Assembly (NCBI GenBank): GCA_024036415.1
Contig: JAMWET010004996.1
Span: forward strand, 268,370 to 332,369
DNA from: Prochilodus magdalenae
Taxonomy: Eukaryota > Chordata > Actinopteri > Characiformes > Prochilodontidae
Reading direction: 5' to 3'
Length of the DNA stretch: 64,000 bases
Position 1 is the first letter of the stretch. Every line of letters starts with the position of its first letter. Shown here piece by piece: positions 23,274 to 34,360 of this stretch. Under the pieces are notes generated by a model. The model saw only the letters and a list, made by a program, of their open reading frames with translations. It did no database searches and was not told the DNA's origin. A program made the translations under genes and the position numbers.

Positions 23274-23880
23274 ATATTCAGATGTCTGATATGGTGACGA
23301 ACCGTTTTATACTTTACAATAACTTAGTCGAACACAAATGATAGCCAATACGAGCATCAGGCTACTGGAAAATGCGACCGTTACGACGATGCTAACAGGC
23401 TAACGCGCTAAGCGATTCCTCGTCCTGTGTTCGTTATGAAAATGAATTCTAACATCAAATTAGCCACACGTACAAAAGACCAATGAAACAATAAACCCCA
23501 GCACCTAATGTGAGGACCTTACAGGGGTTTTGTTATTGGCCAAGTACAAGTTCGACTACATCTGCGCTTGTTTGCTCTTCCCGAGTACCCCGGATGTTTC
23601 CTTGAATTTCCATGACCTGAATTTTTATCACCTGAATTATTTTACCTGAAATTCTGGTCACCTTATTTTTTTTTACCTGAAATTCCAAGACCTGAATTTT
23701 AAATGCCAACCATTTAGCAGGTAAAATTTTCAATAACACCAAATTTCACACACCCTTTTTTTCCCCAAAAACATGATTTCAGGTTCAAGTTCTGGTGACT
23801 GATTTAACTCCATATAGCTCAGACTAGCATCGGCCTCGTGCGATAGCTAATATTGGACTTTTTGGTTAGCTTAACCAAGC
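23274..23880 (-). repeat. Right inverted arm of integrase transposon, outer part
   Basis: Reverse complement of the left arm from about 15113 back to 14285. Words such as ACCTGAAATT repeat at 23608-23700. A segment of about 130 bp near 23305-23420 has no left-arm counterpart. Confidence 0.72.
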
Positions 23881-24035
23881 CTTCTCTTGTCCAACCAAGT
23901 TGACTGTAGACCTCGCTCGACACTTAGCCATCACCAGTTAGCGGTTTGGGTGACCGGAAAGCCCAAACTTCCACTGGTACCGTGTTAGACTGGACTGTTA
24001 GCCGCATCAGCCGACTAGCCTAACCACCGCGAGAC

Positions 24036-27000
24036 TAGTGTTGTGTCGTTCGCGAACGATTCGTTCGAATGAGCGAATCATTTGAGTGAACGTACTGAAT
24101 CGAATTCCTCTGGTGATTCGTTCCTTTCTCAGTTCAGTAGTTGAGCCCAGCAGCAACCGTGCAGGCCGGCAGGGGAACTGCTGTGTGGTCTGTGAATCAC
24201 GCGCGAATCTGGTGGCGGAGACTCTCATTGCGAGGAAACTGTGCTTGCTCAGTGATTCGTTCACTGAACTGAGGACTCCCGTTCACTCACTGATTCGTTC
24301 ACTGAACGTACTGACACTGTGATTCACATTCACGCTGCCACCCAGAGAAGTGTTGCTGAGGATGTGATTCACCTTTGCGCTGCCACTCACTTACATGGAG
24401 TCAAGCCATATAAACAAACACACACCTCCCCCCTGTTTTAACAGATTTAGTTTCTAGAAACAAACTTAAAAATGTCATGTAACAAGTGCTGTATAAAACA
24501 AGTAGCAATAGAAATAAACATAAGTGAGTGATTAATAGCTGAAAAAATTGTGGTAGAACAAATATACAAATGTCAAAGTTATGAATAGAATTAAAATATG
24601 AGAATTGCAGGGGGAAAAATGACAGCTTATTACACATTTCAGATTATGGCAACAAATATATGAATAGAGGAACACAACATGATTAGCAGAGCAAAAAATG
24701 GCAAAAACTGAATCAAGTACAAAATAAAACAACAACAAAACAACGTTAATCTTTTACTCCAAAGGGTATTTGATAGTTTTTATTGTTATTATTATAGCTG
24801 CATTGTCATGTGAGAATACTGTCTGTGATTTTGAAGGCAAATTTTCACTTGTACTGTCACATCTAAAGAAAGTCATGAGTCTGTCAATCAAACTTTGGCT
24901 CCTGCTTGTCTGGATTGACCTAGGTCGTTGCCATGGAAACTTGACTTCAGAGGAGCCTTCAATTAAGGCTTTAACTTACTCTTCCTAGCTAAATGCAAGA
25001 TTGGTGTCACTGTAATAAACTAACTAGAACTTATTGTGCACAGTATGACTTAAAATTAAACTGTACTTCTTTGTTTTCTTGAGTGTGTTGTTTTCTCCAG
25101 AGTAGTTACCTGCAGGACTCAACCATCAGGGCTACAAGGGAGGGACGAATGCACACACACACACACACACACTTCATTGAAAGTTGTCCATATCTGCAAA
25201 CAATCATAGTATGTCCCTCTCACACCTATACAAACACTCACATTGTAAAAATACATTGTTATAGTAAACCTTTGGTCATTTTAGAGTTGTGCTGAAATCT
25301 TCAGCTTCACCTTCACCCTTCTTTCCTGTTAATTGGTATAGTCCAACCATCTCCTTGAACTCACTGACACCCTACCCCCAAAGTGAGAGTTTGAGAGTGA
25401 GACAGTCGAGTTATCAAGATGAGGGATTCCAGGAGAAGTGCTGTATGGACACAATTTCATTTCAGCAACAGCTGCATCATGCACAATTTGCAAGGTCAAA
25501 CTGTCCACCAAAAGGTGGGTCCACGGCCAATCTACACCAGCATTTAAGGTTGAAACATTCCACTGTGCAGCTGTTACAGGTAAGAGATATACCTCAGCCT
25601 GAGCCTGCTCCTACTGCCGGTGCCAGCAGCACCAGCACTGCTCCAGCAGCAAGTGGAACCAGCACCAGCACTGCTCCTCCAACCAGTAGCAGCACCATCA
25701 CTGGTCCAGCTCCAGCTACTTTTGCCACACCACCAGGGGAAACAGGAGGTAGGCCCCGAGTAAGAGGAGGAACACAAGTCAGACTGACCCATTTTGTGTC
25801 AAGGCCTATCGACTCCCTTAGACAAAGGGCTTTAGATGAAATGCTGGCAAGAATGATTGCTAAGGATTTTTAGCCATACTCCATCGTTGAAGACACTGGA
25901 TTTAGGCAGTTTACCAAGGAGCTGAACCCCAACTATGTGTTACCCAGCAGGAAAACACTGTCCAACACAATTATTCCAGACATGTACAGAAAGACACATG
26001 AAGAAATAAGAGTGAAGGTGGATAAAGCCAAAGCTGTGTGCCTGACCACAGACTGCTGGACATCCAGAACAACATAATTTATGTCTGTCATTTTATTGAT
26101 GACTTTAAGTCTCTGTCCTGCTTGAGTGTTTTGAGATAAGCGAGAGGCACACTGCTGACAATCTGTCAGAACAGCTTCTGAGGGTAGCAAGGGAGTGGGG
26201 ACAGGATAAAGTTGCTGCCTGTGTGTCTGACAATGCAGCAAATGTGGTGAAAGCAATCCAGAAAACAGGTTGGCCTCACCTGTTCTGCTTTGCCCACACC
26301 CTGAACCCCATTGTCAACAGTGGCATTGCTGCCATCAAACAAACAGTGGAAAAGGTGAAGGCAATTGTCGAATATGTGCACAGAAGTACAGTTGCAACAG
26401 AGAATCTGAAGGCCGCACAAAAGCAGTTGGGGTTAGCAGAATCTCGCCTGAAGCAGGACTGTCCAACACGATGGAACTCAACATACTACATGATGTTGAG
26501 GTTCCTGGAAAATAACGATGCCATCATCACAACCCTGGCCTTGACTAATCCAAGACTGGCTGCCCTCACACCAGATGAGTGGGAGGAAATGAAACAGGCC
26601 TGTGATGTGTTAAAGCCCTTTGAAGAGGTCACTGTTGAAATCAGTGGTGAGGGGTAAGTGTTTTACTGTCATTATTGCACTGTCAGAATAATGTTACCGA
26701 TGTTAAGGTCTAATTTTCACTTTCAATCACATCCAAAGAAAGTCATAAATATGTCAATCAAACTCCTGCCTGTCTGACTTGACCCAAGTCAAAATAACTA
26801 GAACTTGTGTTGTCTATTGGTTATGAATATGCTTGTTATAAAACTATTATTACTAATAGTAATATTATAAATAATAACCATGATAACAATATACATTATT
26901 ATTACTACTATCAGGCCTCAACCTTGTTTTTCTTTCTCTCAGGTATGTGACTGCTTTAAAAGTGATTCTTCTGGCAAGAGGTCTGCAGAAGATTACTTCA

Positions 27001-28189
27001 AACGTTCGATGAGCTGGAAACCTCACAGATTCTGTGGAGCTATTGGTGGCGACCATTTGCCAGCCGACGTCACACCATTTTTATAAAATTGACTCCCATG
27101 CTTTGCTCTCTGAGGCAGCAGCACTGGACCCCAGGTTCAAGAAAAAGGCCTTCGGGAAGGAAGAAGATGCTGATAGGGCCTATCAACAACTCTGCAATGC
27201 TGCAGCAAGGGTGACACTCCCCAACCAGCAGGCTGAAGGAGAAGAGGCAGCTCAGGGAGCAGCAGCAGGAGAGAGTTCCACTCAGGAGAGTGCCATCTGG
27301 AAAGACTTTGACCAGCAGGTCTCCGGGCTTGTGACCAGTAATCGGAATCCAACAGCTGATTCGGTACTGGAAGTCCGTGCTTTTGTGGAGGAACCTCTAG
27401 TGAAGAGGTCTTCAAACCCCCTCACGTGGTGGCAAAGTCGAGGGGTGGTCTATCCGAGACTTTATGAGATGATGGTGAAGAGACTCTGCATTGTTGCCAC
27501 ATCTGTCCCATCAGAGAGAGTGGGCCAGATCATTTCAGAGCAAAGAAATCGTCTCAGTTCTGCAAAGGTCAGCCAGCTGGTATTCCTAAATGCCAACCTG
27601 AAGTAAAGGGCAATAAGGCCAGTAGGCCACCTTTATCATGATGATCCTTTTTGGATTTCATTTGTTCTGCACCTACAACTACATGGATGTGTCTTTGTTC
27701 TATTTTTATTTATTTATTTATTTATTTATTTATATTAGTTTCTTGACTTTTTGTTTTGCACTACAGTTAAGCTATTTATTTTCTTATTGATTGCACATTT
27801 AAGTTGATATTTTCTTCTGAATCTACAGTTTTTATCTTAATTTTGCTCTTAATTTAATATTTATTTTGCACTCAAAGTTGTAGGTTAGTTCATACTTATT
27901 TTTTGTATTATGTTATTTGTAATGTGATTTATGTTTCCTATAATAAACCCAACATTTAGTTGCATACTTGAATATTTTTTATTTATTAATTTTTTACAAC
28001 ACACTCGTCTCCTGGTCCCGGAAGCCGTGAACTAAACTGAAACATGAACCGTTCAGCCGTGTATCAGTTAGGTGGGTCGGAGTCGCAGGCTCCTCCTGCC
28101 AAGCACTGAACGATTCGGTAAACGAATCTTTTTAGTGAATTGATTCTAATGATTCAGTTAATCTAAAAGAGCTGCTGTGCCCATCACTA
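24036..28189 (+). mobile_element. Decayed hAT element with BED-finger transposase
   Basis: The left end TAGTGTTGTGTCGTTCGC and the right end, reading TAGTGATGGGCACAG on the reverse strand, match hAT-type termini. GAACGATTCG-like words recur inside both ends (24050-24320 and 28105-28165). The transposase pseudogene occupies 25380-27606. No matching 8-bp duplication was found. Confidence 0.72.
25380..27606 (+). pseudogene. hAT transposase pseudogene (ZBED-like)
   Basis: Fragments in order: a BED zinc finger split by a frameshift (SCTICKVKLST in one frame, then KGGSTANLHQHLRLKH in the next, at 25460-25560); an Ala/Ser/Thr/Pro linker; SLRQRALDEMLARMIAKDF then TAG; and LTTDCWTSRTT followed by TAA. 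Next come VSDNAANVVKAIQKTGW and CFAHTLNPIV; an intron-like gap (26657-26940); and the C-terminus to 27606 with ALDPRFKKKAF, NPLTWWQ, YPRLYEMMVKRLCIVATSV and PSERVGQIISEQRNRL, the hAT dimerisation region. Several stops and frameshifts make it non-functional. Confidence 0.85.
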
Positions 28190-28960
28190 CTGTTTAACTA
28201 TCTTTTTGGCTCATAAGAGTGAAGGGGCCACTGGGTTGGGGTTTTTTTTGGCCACAATGCACCCTAGCAACGACTCAGGCCTGCAACGAACCTGAGTCCT
28301 TAAGTGCAGGGTTTTGAGTGAGCGTGAGTGGGCCCACTGCACAGTTCAGGTGTATTATAATTTGAATATATGTACTTAAGATTCTTAATGTGACTATTGT
28401 TAATAACACCAATTGAAAACAATAGCTCTGTCTTAAAACTGTCTTGCTTTCAAGCTATACAACTTCTAAGAGCAGGGTTGTCAATTAGAGATAACTGGGC
28501 CATATATAGAAAGTTGACCATTTTCTTTAAAGTGTTTATATTGTCCTTTTGGGGTGTAGTAAATCCAACACCTATATACATCCTACATGTAAGTTTCTTT
28601 TATTTTTATTTTATCAGAGAAGGGTATTGGCATAATTCCCATTCACTTAATTGATTGGAGGCACCACTAATGTATACTTTTTGCAGTCTTTAACCTAGAA
28701 TCAAACCATAAATACCCAGTAAGTTAACTCTAGAGCTACTAAACCACGTTAACAGAGCCCAGGGCACCCTAACAGAACATTTGCCAGGTTTAGATAATTG
28801 CCATGAACCGGTGTAGGGGCGCTGTACTGTATACAGAGAGACATACAGAATTACATACATATGTTCGTTTACTACCCACTTGTGGCCGAATATGAGTTGG
28901 GTTTCGTTTTTCCGCTATTTCGTCATTCGAGCCTCGTCGCTCCCCAGTGTAACACGGAGA
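28190..28960. other. No gene seen between hAT element and fold-back
   Basis: AT-rich sequence with scattered short frames. I see no motif, repeat ends or splice-bordered exon here. Confidence 0.5.
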
Positions 28961-28968
28961 CAATCTCA

Positions 28969-29375
28969 TCACCGCGGTCACGCCTTCTGCACTTACAAAA
29001 CGCTCGGTCGCGCTATCTACACTGAAATTTTGAGGGCGCGTCTACACCGTCTTTTACGGTAGCCGCGTGAACAGTGGCGCTGGGTGAGCAGCGGCTCGCG
29101 CTTCTCCTGCAGAGACTGAAAATGGAACAGAAACGAGTTTTACAGCTAAATAAACCTAATTTAACGAACTCTAATTAATATATATACCAGAAATACTTCC
29201 ATTTCCATTTCCATTTCCATTTTCAGTCTCTGCAGGAGAAGCGCGAGCCGCTGCTCACCCAACGCCACTGTTCACGCGGCTACCGTAAAACACGGTGTAG
29301 ACGCGCTCTAAAAAATGTCAGTGTAGATAGCGCGACCGAGCGTTTTGTAAGTGCAGATGGCGTGACCGCGGTAAT
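28969..29375. mobile_element. Fold-back element with ~155-bp near-perfect arms
   Basis: The arm at 28972-29128 reads through CACCGCGGTCACGCC, CTCGGTCGCGCTATCTACAC and GCCGCGTGAACAGTGGCG to CTCCTGCAGAGACTGAAAAT. The arm at 29217-29375 is its reverse complement with few differences. The AT-rich spacer is about 90 bp and ends in a short (TTTCCA)n. The arms are GC-rich, unlike the surroundings. It could form a long hairpin in single strand or in RNA. Confidence 0.8.
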
Positions 29376-30011
29376 CTAATCGGCGTTTTAAGCCTGGTAG
29401 TATCTTTGTTCGTAAGTCATTTAATGTTATGGTATTGCAACATTGTTTTGAAGAGTAATATTCAAGTTCGCCATGTCAGCGAGGTTGCTAACCGCCGACT
29501 AGCTATTGGTGAATGCTAGACTATGACCATTAAAACGCATTGTGGCTAATAAGTTCCTGTTGGCTGTGAAAACAGAAATGCAGCCCTAAGTTTATGCATT
29601 TTCATTTAATCCATGTATTTACTTTGAATGACTATATGCATGTAAGTGGACCAAATGTTGATAAATATTTTCTTGTGTTTTTTCAGTTTTTTTGTGTTTT
29701 TTTTCAGTTCAATTAAAGATGAAGTACTTTCGACAGCCTTTAGTCTTTTTGTGAGGACTGTGTCTGTGTTAGGACAGAATAGCCCACGCCAGTCCTTACA
29801 TATCCTCATTCTGTACACATGATTGCTTCTGCAATTTCTTTTTTTTGCTTTTTACATATTTAATACGGCTCAGACTACAATGGTTACAGATTAGGAATAC
29901 CAGACTGAAAGTTTTGCAGAGTCCTAATCCTGAGGTTAAAGTGAGAACCTAGATGGGTATTTTGTGTGCACACCAGATGTTTCTAATAGTTCTCTTTCAT
30001 TTTCTTTTAAG

Positions 30012-30475
30012 CCAAATCCTATGAAATCAGATGGAGTGAACATTTGGAGATGATGCAAAACAACTTCAGTGATGCTAATCCAGTAAACACATCTGTATTC
30101 CAGCCACAAGAAGCAGGTTCTGATGAACAGTTCTCCTTCCTCCCTAATGTTACAATCCAAAATGGAACCGCAGTGTTCTTGGCTGTTCGGTCAGAGGACA
30201 ATCAGGCGCTGAAGTCTGAGATATCTAACGTTGTTTGTGTAACAAAGTTTGTTTCAAGTCCCCCACCTCAAGAAATTCCCAAACCAGCCCTGAACCTGGT
30301 CGCTACAATGGTAACAATCTGTGTTGTAACCATGGTGGGATTTCTCATAGCAGCTGTAGTTAAATGTGTAATGAATCGAAGGAAAACTGGTAAGATAACC
30401 TTAAATTCACCGGAAAATTACCATTGCCAATCAGGTGAGCCGATTCAACCAAGCATTGCACCCAAAAGAGGCTAA
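30012..30475 (+). CDS. clca: CLCA alternative terminal exon 14b (membrane-anchored C-terminus)
   Basis: The acceptor TTTTCTTTTAAG precedes an exon in phase with exon 13 (ACA G|CC AAA). It encodes AKSYEIRWSEHLEMMQNNF, 70% identical by eye to exon 14a over 84 residues. It continues into a proline-rich hinge, a transmembrane helix (LNLVATMVTICVVTMVGFLI onward, about residues 870-895 of the joined protein), a basic stop-transfer cluster (NRRK) and a tail of about 36 residues. Joined to exons 1-13 it gives about 931 residues, a type I membrane protein like mammalian CLCA2. AATAAA lies at 30590-30595. Alternatively it is the last exon of a lost neighbouring paralogue. Confidence 0.78.
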
Positions 30476-30589
30476 CAAATTAACATAGAGCCCATTTAGT
30501 TCATAAGTATATAAGATATTATAGCATACTAATATGCTGTTTTATTCAAGCATGTTCATCCATTATTAGAAAAATGGTCGTTTTTGAAT

Positions 30590-30595
30590 AATAAA
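30590..30595 (+). promoter_or_regulatory. Poly(A) signal AATAAA after exon 14b
   Basis: A canonical hexamer 115 bp after the exon 14b stop codon. It supports 14b as a functional 3' end. Confidence 0.6.
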
Positions 30596-30779
30596 GCATT
30601 TCTTTCCAATTAAAGACCCTTTCTACAAACAGATGGCAGATTTTACTAAGAGACCAAAGAAATGATGGTGTTATCCTCTATTTTGTTTTTGTAACTTGAA
30701 TTAAATTATAGTAAAACAATATAAACTCAAAACAACTCAAATCAAAGCCAACATAAACTCATTGACAAGAAAAATACAC

Positions 30780-31110
30780 CCTGGTAGACAAACTCAAGAC
30801 ATCCTGCAAGACATCCTCTGGCCAAATGTGTTGCCTCTCATGGCAGGCTCACCTACACGGCAAGGGTCTCCCAGGAATGTCTCTGCATGATTGCAACATC
30901 TTCTTGTCCTTGCCTGTTCACCAGATTTATCACATGTTGAGCATTTACGGGACCAGCTGGGACACCAGGTTCGACAACTTACCACTGTCCAGCTGTAACA
31001 TCTGTGGCACATAGGACACTTGCATGCCTGTATGCCCAATGATATCCGCCTGCCCAACCATATTTCATCTTGTGTCCAGGTTAGAGGTGGCCCAACAAGG
31101 TATTAGAGCC
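30780..31110 (+). mobile_element. Tc1-like transposase relic
   Basis: The plus strand encodes SPDLSHVEHLRDQLGHQVRQ, a decayed form of the SPDLxPIEHxWDxLGR block near the end of Tc1 transposases. Stops lie on both sides and no termini were found. Confidence 0.6.
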
Positions 31111-31159
31111 TACTTTTAATTGTGCAATTTTCCTTGATAAACTTTCACTCCAATATTGT

Positions 31160-32385
31160 ATTCAATTACATATACTACAGGACAACACCACCTGCTTGTG
31201 ACAGTGATGCCTCTCTGCTGAACCACTTCTATGCCCGGTTTGAGACACAGAACGGCATGGCAGCGAGGAAGACCAGCCCTCCTCTCAATGACCAGGTGTT
31301 GTGCCTTACAGCAGCTGACGTGAGGAAAAGAGAGTTGACCCACGGAAAGCCGCTGGACCAGACAACATTCCTGGTAGAGTGCTCAGGGAATGTGCAGACC
31401 AGCTGACAGATGTCTTCACCGACATCTTCAACATCTCCCTGTGCAGTGCCACCGTCCCAGCGTGTCTCAAGGCAACCACCATCATACCCGTGCCGAAGAA
31501 GTCTTCAGTGTCCTGCCTCAACGACTACCGTCCCGTTGCACTTACACCCATCATCATGGAAGTGTTTCGAGAGGCTTTTCATGAGGCACATCAAGACCCT
31601 GCTGCCTCCTTCACTAGACCCTCTGCAGTTTGCGTACCGTCCTAACCGCACAACAGACGACGCCATATCCACCACCCCTCACCTGGTGCTCACCCACCTG
31701 GACAATAGGGACACTTATGTTCGAATGCTGTTCATAGACTTTAGTTCAGCAATCAACACAATCATTCCTCAGCACCTGATTGGAAAGCTGAACCTACTGG
31801 GGAGGACAGCTGAGAAGATCATTGGTGTCTCTCTTCCCACCATCACAGACATTTACACCACACGCTGCATCCACAAAGCAAACAGCATTGTGGGTGACCA
31901 CACACACCCCTCACACACACTCTTCACCCTACTGCCATCTGGAAAAAGGTACAGAAGCATCCGAGCCCTCACATCCAGACTGTGCAACAGCTTCTTTCCC
32001 CAAGTCATCAGACTCCCTAACAACCAGAGTCTGGTCTGAATAACTGCACACATTTCAGTGACTGGACTGGACTGAACGCACACACACAATCTCATCTTTT
32101 AAATCTGTCTACACATAAACTTAAAGAGCACAATATTTACATTTATACCAAATATGGACATAACTACTGCTAAAAAACAATGTTTGTCTTTAAAAAAATA
32201 GACATAACCATACTTTACTGCTCCTACTACCAGTGGGCTATCTGTACTTGCTGTTTTGTGTATTGTAAATTGTCTTGTGTATTTATGTAGCACCTTGGTC
32301 CTGGAGGAACGTTGTTTCATTTCACTGTGTACTGTACACCACTGTATATGGTTGAAATGACAAAAACTACTTGACTTGATTTAAT
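31160..32385 (+). mobile_element. Rex1/CR1-like LINE with internal deletion
   Basis: Frames at 31240-32039 encode [33 protein letters not shown] and [16 protein letters not shown] of a reverse transcriptase. They then jump from IGKLNLLG (about 31800) directly to the far C-terminal text [18 protein letters not shown]. The YADD-type catalytic box and thumb are missing. A frame break sits near 31560-31600. The 3' UTR ends near ATGACAAAAACTACTTGACT. Confidence 0.75.
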
Positions 32386-33431
32386 TACAGAATATAGAGT
32401 CAGGCAGCCAGTACGTATTTATGCTAAACATTAGCGCTTATAGCCTGAATTGAAGGTTCTCAGTCGACTTAATGGGTCTCCAACTGATGATTTGACCCGT
32501 CATATGTCTAGGCATATATAGGTAAATTTGATGTTGGTGTAGGTAAGTATGTTGTAGTGCAATTCCAAAATCACAGCTCGTAATCACAGCTTACATGAAA
32601 TGAATTAATATTAGACCGTTTTTGGTTTTGGCCTGTATAAATCGCAAAAAAGTAATATTTGAAAATAGCATAGTCTTAAGCAAAGCATTAGAAGTAAGAG
32701 TCTAGATAAAGAGGAAAACTATAAAAAAGGCTTCACTAACCAAATTAATGTTTGTAAATTCATTACAATAAAAATTATAGTGTTGTACAGTCATAGATGC
32801 ATTTTTGATCACTGCACTTGTCAAGAGTGGTTATTTAGGTTTTGCCATTATCCTCTGACCTCTCTCATCTACCACAGAACTGATGCTCACTGGAAGCTTA
32901 TTGAATCATGCACCATTTTGTTTAAACTCCATAGAGACTGCTTTGTGTCAAGAAAAGACTGAAAAGACTCCCTTGAAGCAGCAACAACCAGATTAAATGG
33001 TCACATTGTTTTGTTTCTACATCCTGATGTTCAACGTAAACGCTAACAGAAACTCTTGACTCATGTCTGCATAACTTCATGCAATGCTCTGCTGACACAT
33101 GACTAAGCAGGTGTACAACTGTTCCTAATAAAGTGACTGGTAAGTGTATATGCATTGTTGATTTTTTGATCTGTCGCCTCTTTGTCACCTAATGAACTTA
33201 GTAGGCTTAAAGAAAATAGATTTACAGTGTGGCTTGTTGGTAGGAAGTCATGTAAACATGCTCCATCTTTTCATTTCGTCTTTGTTATTAACACAACTTG
33301 ATGAAACACTGAACGGTCCTGCTAAAAATAGTCAATGTACCCTAATGGATTACTGTGGTTTGTTAGAACTGGTGTTCCCCATTACCAAGTGAACTAATAT
33401 TTTGTAAGGGCCCTTGCTGTTCCGCCTGCAG

Positions 33432-33445
33432 CCAGCAGAGGGCAG
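33432..33445 (+). promoter_or_regulatory. Perfect match to the CTCF core consensus
   Basis: CCAGCAGAGGGCAG fits the vertebrate CTCF core CCASYAGRKGGCRS at all 14 positions. It sits about 3 kb after exon 14b and 24 kb before gene 2. Binding is inference; a single match can also be chance or part of a repeat. Confidence 0.35.
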
Positions 33446-33730
33446 CAGCAGTGGCGCTGTTCTGAATGAGAATTAGAAAAAGAGGAAAGCAGAGGGAAAA
33501 AGCAAAACAAACGAAAAGCAACAAGTGCTAGAAAATTAAATATATATGAATAACTGAATCAATAGAGTAGAGAGCGTGGGTCACTCTGCACAACTGAAAA
33601 GACTCAGAGACCCACAAAATCTCCTTTCAGTTAAACCCTCACCTGTTTATTTCTGTTCTTTAATAAACTTCTCCTTTCGTTTGAACACGTCGGCCCTGGC
33701 ATCTTCTTTGTTTTGTTTCTCCCACAGAGG

Positions 33731-33780
33731 TAGCACGTGGGGTTATCACTCCGGAGGTCGGGGGTTCAATCCCCGCCTAG
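33731..33780 (+). repeat. tRNA-like SINE head
   Basis: A box A-like TAGCACGTGGGG is followed closely by a perfect T-arm (CGGGG GTTCAAT CCCCG, 33759-33775) containing box B. The anticodon arm and acceptor pairing are missing, so it is a tRNA-derived repeat rather than a tRNA gene. Confidence 0.5.
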
Positions 33781-34079
33781 ACCACTAAACTCCAACACTG
33801 TTCCCACAAACAGTTCACTCCCTTACACATAGTTTCATGTGCATCCACATCCAGGAAACTCGTTTGTTTGCAATTTAAAATTTACATCGCCGCAAACGGC
33901 TTCCCACCCTGCGCTTGGGTCCACAGCCCCAACCGTGCCGTGACATATTTTAACACTCTGTTCAGTAATAAATGACTCCCTGTGCTAAGACCACTGTTAT
34001 CCCAGTGGTTACTTATAATTAGGATGCCTTCCTTAAGTCTCCCCATCAGTGCCAAGACCATTGGCATATAGCTGCATGT

Positions 34080-34360
34080 ACACAGGACTACATGTACACA
34101 GACCATCATGACAACAATCTGCAGGAACTGTGTAAGGATATTCAAGCTGCATGGGATGGATTACCATTACACCAGGACACAATTAGGAACCTCTACAACT
34201 CCATGCCGAGATGTCCATACTGAGAGACAGACTTCTGTATGTGTAGCTTAATAAATATCGTCCATATCAGTCTAAATTCAGAATCATTTGTTGTTCCTGG
34301 TAACCTCTATCTTCCTTCCCATTAGCGCTCCCACACCTCCTTCTGGGTGGAACTATTCTT
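34080..34360 (+). mobile_element. Tc1-like element relic (GCACCCAGAAGGA family)
   Basis: The plus strand encodes DIQAAWDGLPLHQDTIRNLY and NSMPR, the C-terminus of a Tc1-type transposase. The sequence ends with CACCTCCTTCTGGGTGGAAC near 34335-34354, the terminus also seen at 9889 and, reversed, at 60961. Confidence 0.6.

Larger units (their letters stand above)
14285..24035. mobile_element. Large DNA transposon with ~1-kb inverted arms and rve-type integrase (IS3EU-like, tentative)
   Basis: The left arm (about 14285-15332) and right arm (about 20393-20608 plus 23274-23880) are inverted copies of each other. For example GGTACTCGGGAAGAGCAAAC near 14550 reappears reversed near 23575, and GCTGAGAGTAGTGTTATGAC near 15222 reappears reversed near 20490. 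The interior carries a broken integrase gene on the minus strand (16692 to about 19650). The right arm is split by a solo LTR. Outer limits are approximate: similarity is clear to about 14330 and weaker to 14285. Class is inferred from the integrase type and the long inverted ends. IS3EU is a memory-based guess. Confidence 0.65.

Noticed and set aside
33731..33780. tRNA gene
   Set aside because: The T-arm is perfect, but the anticodon arm and acceptor stem are missing and the A and B boxes are too close.
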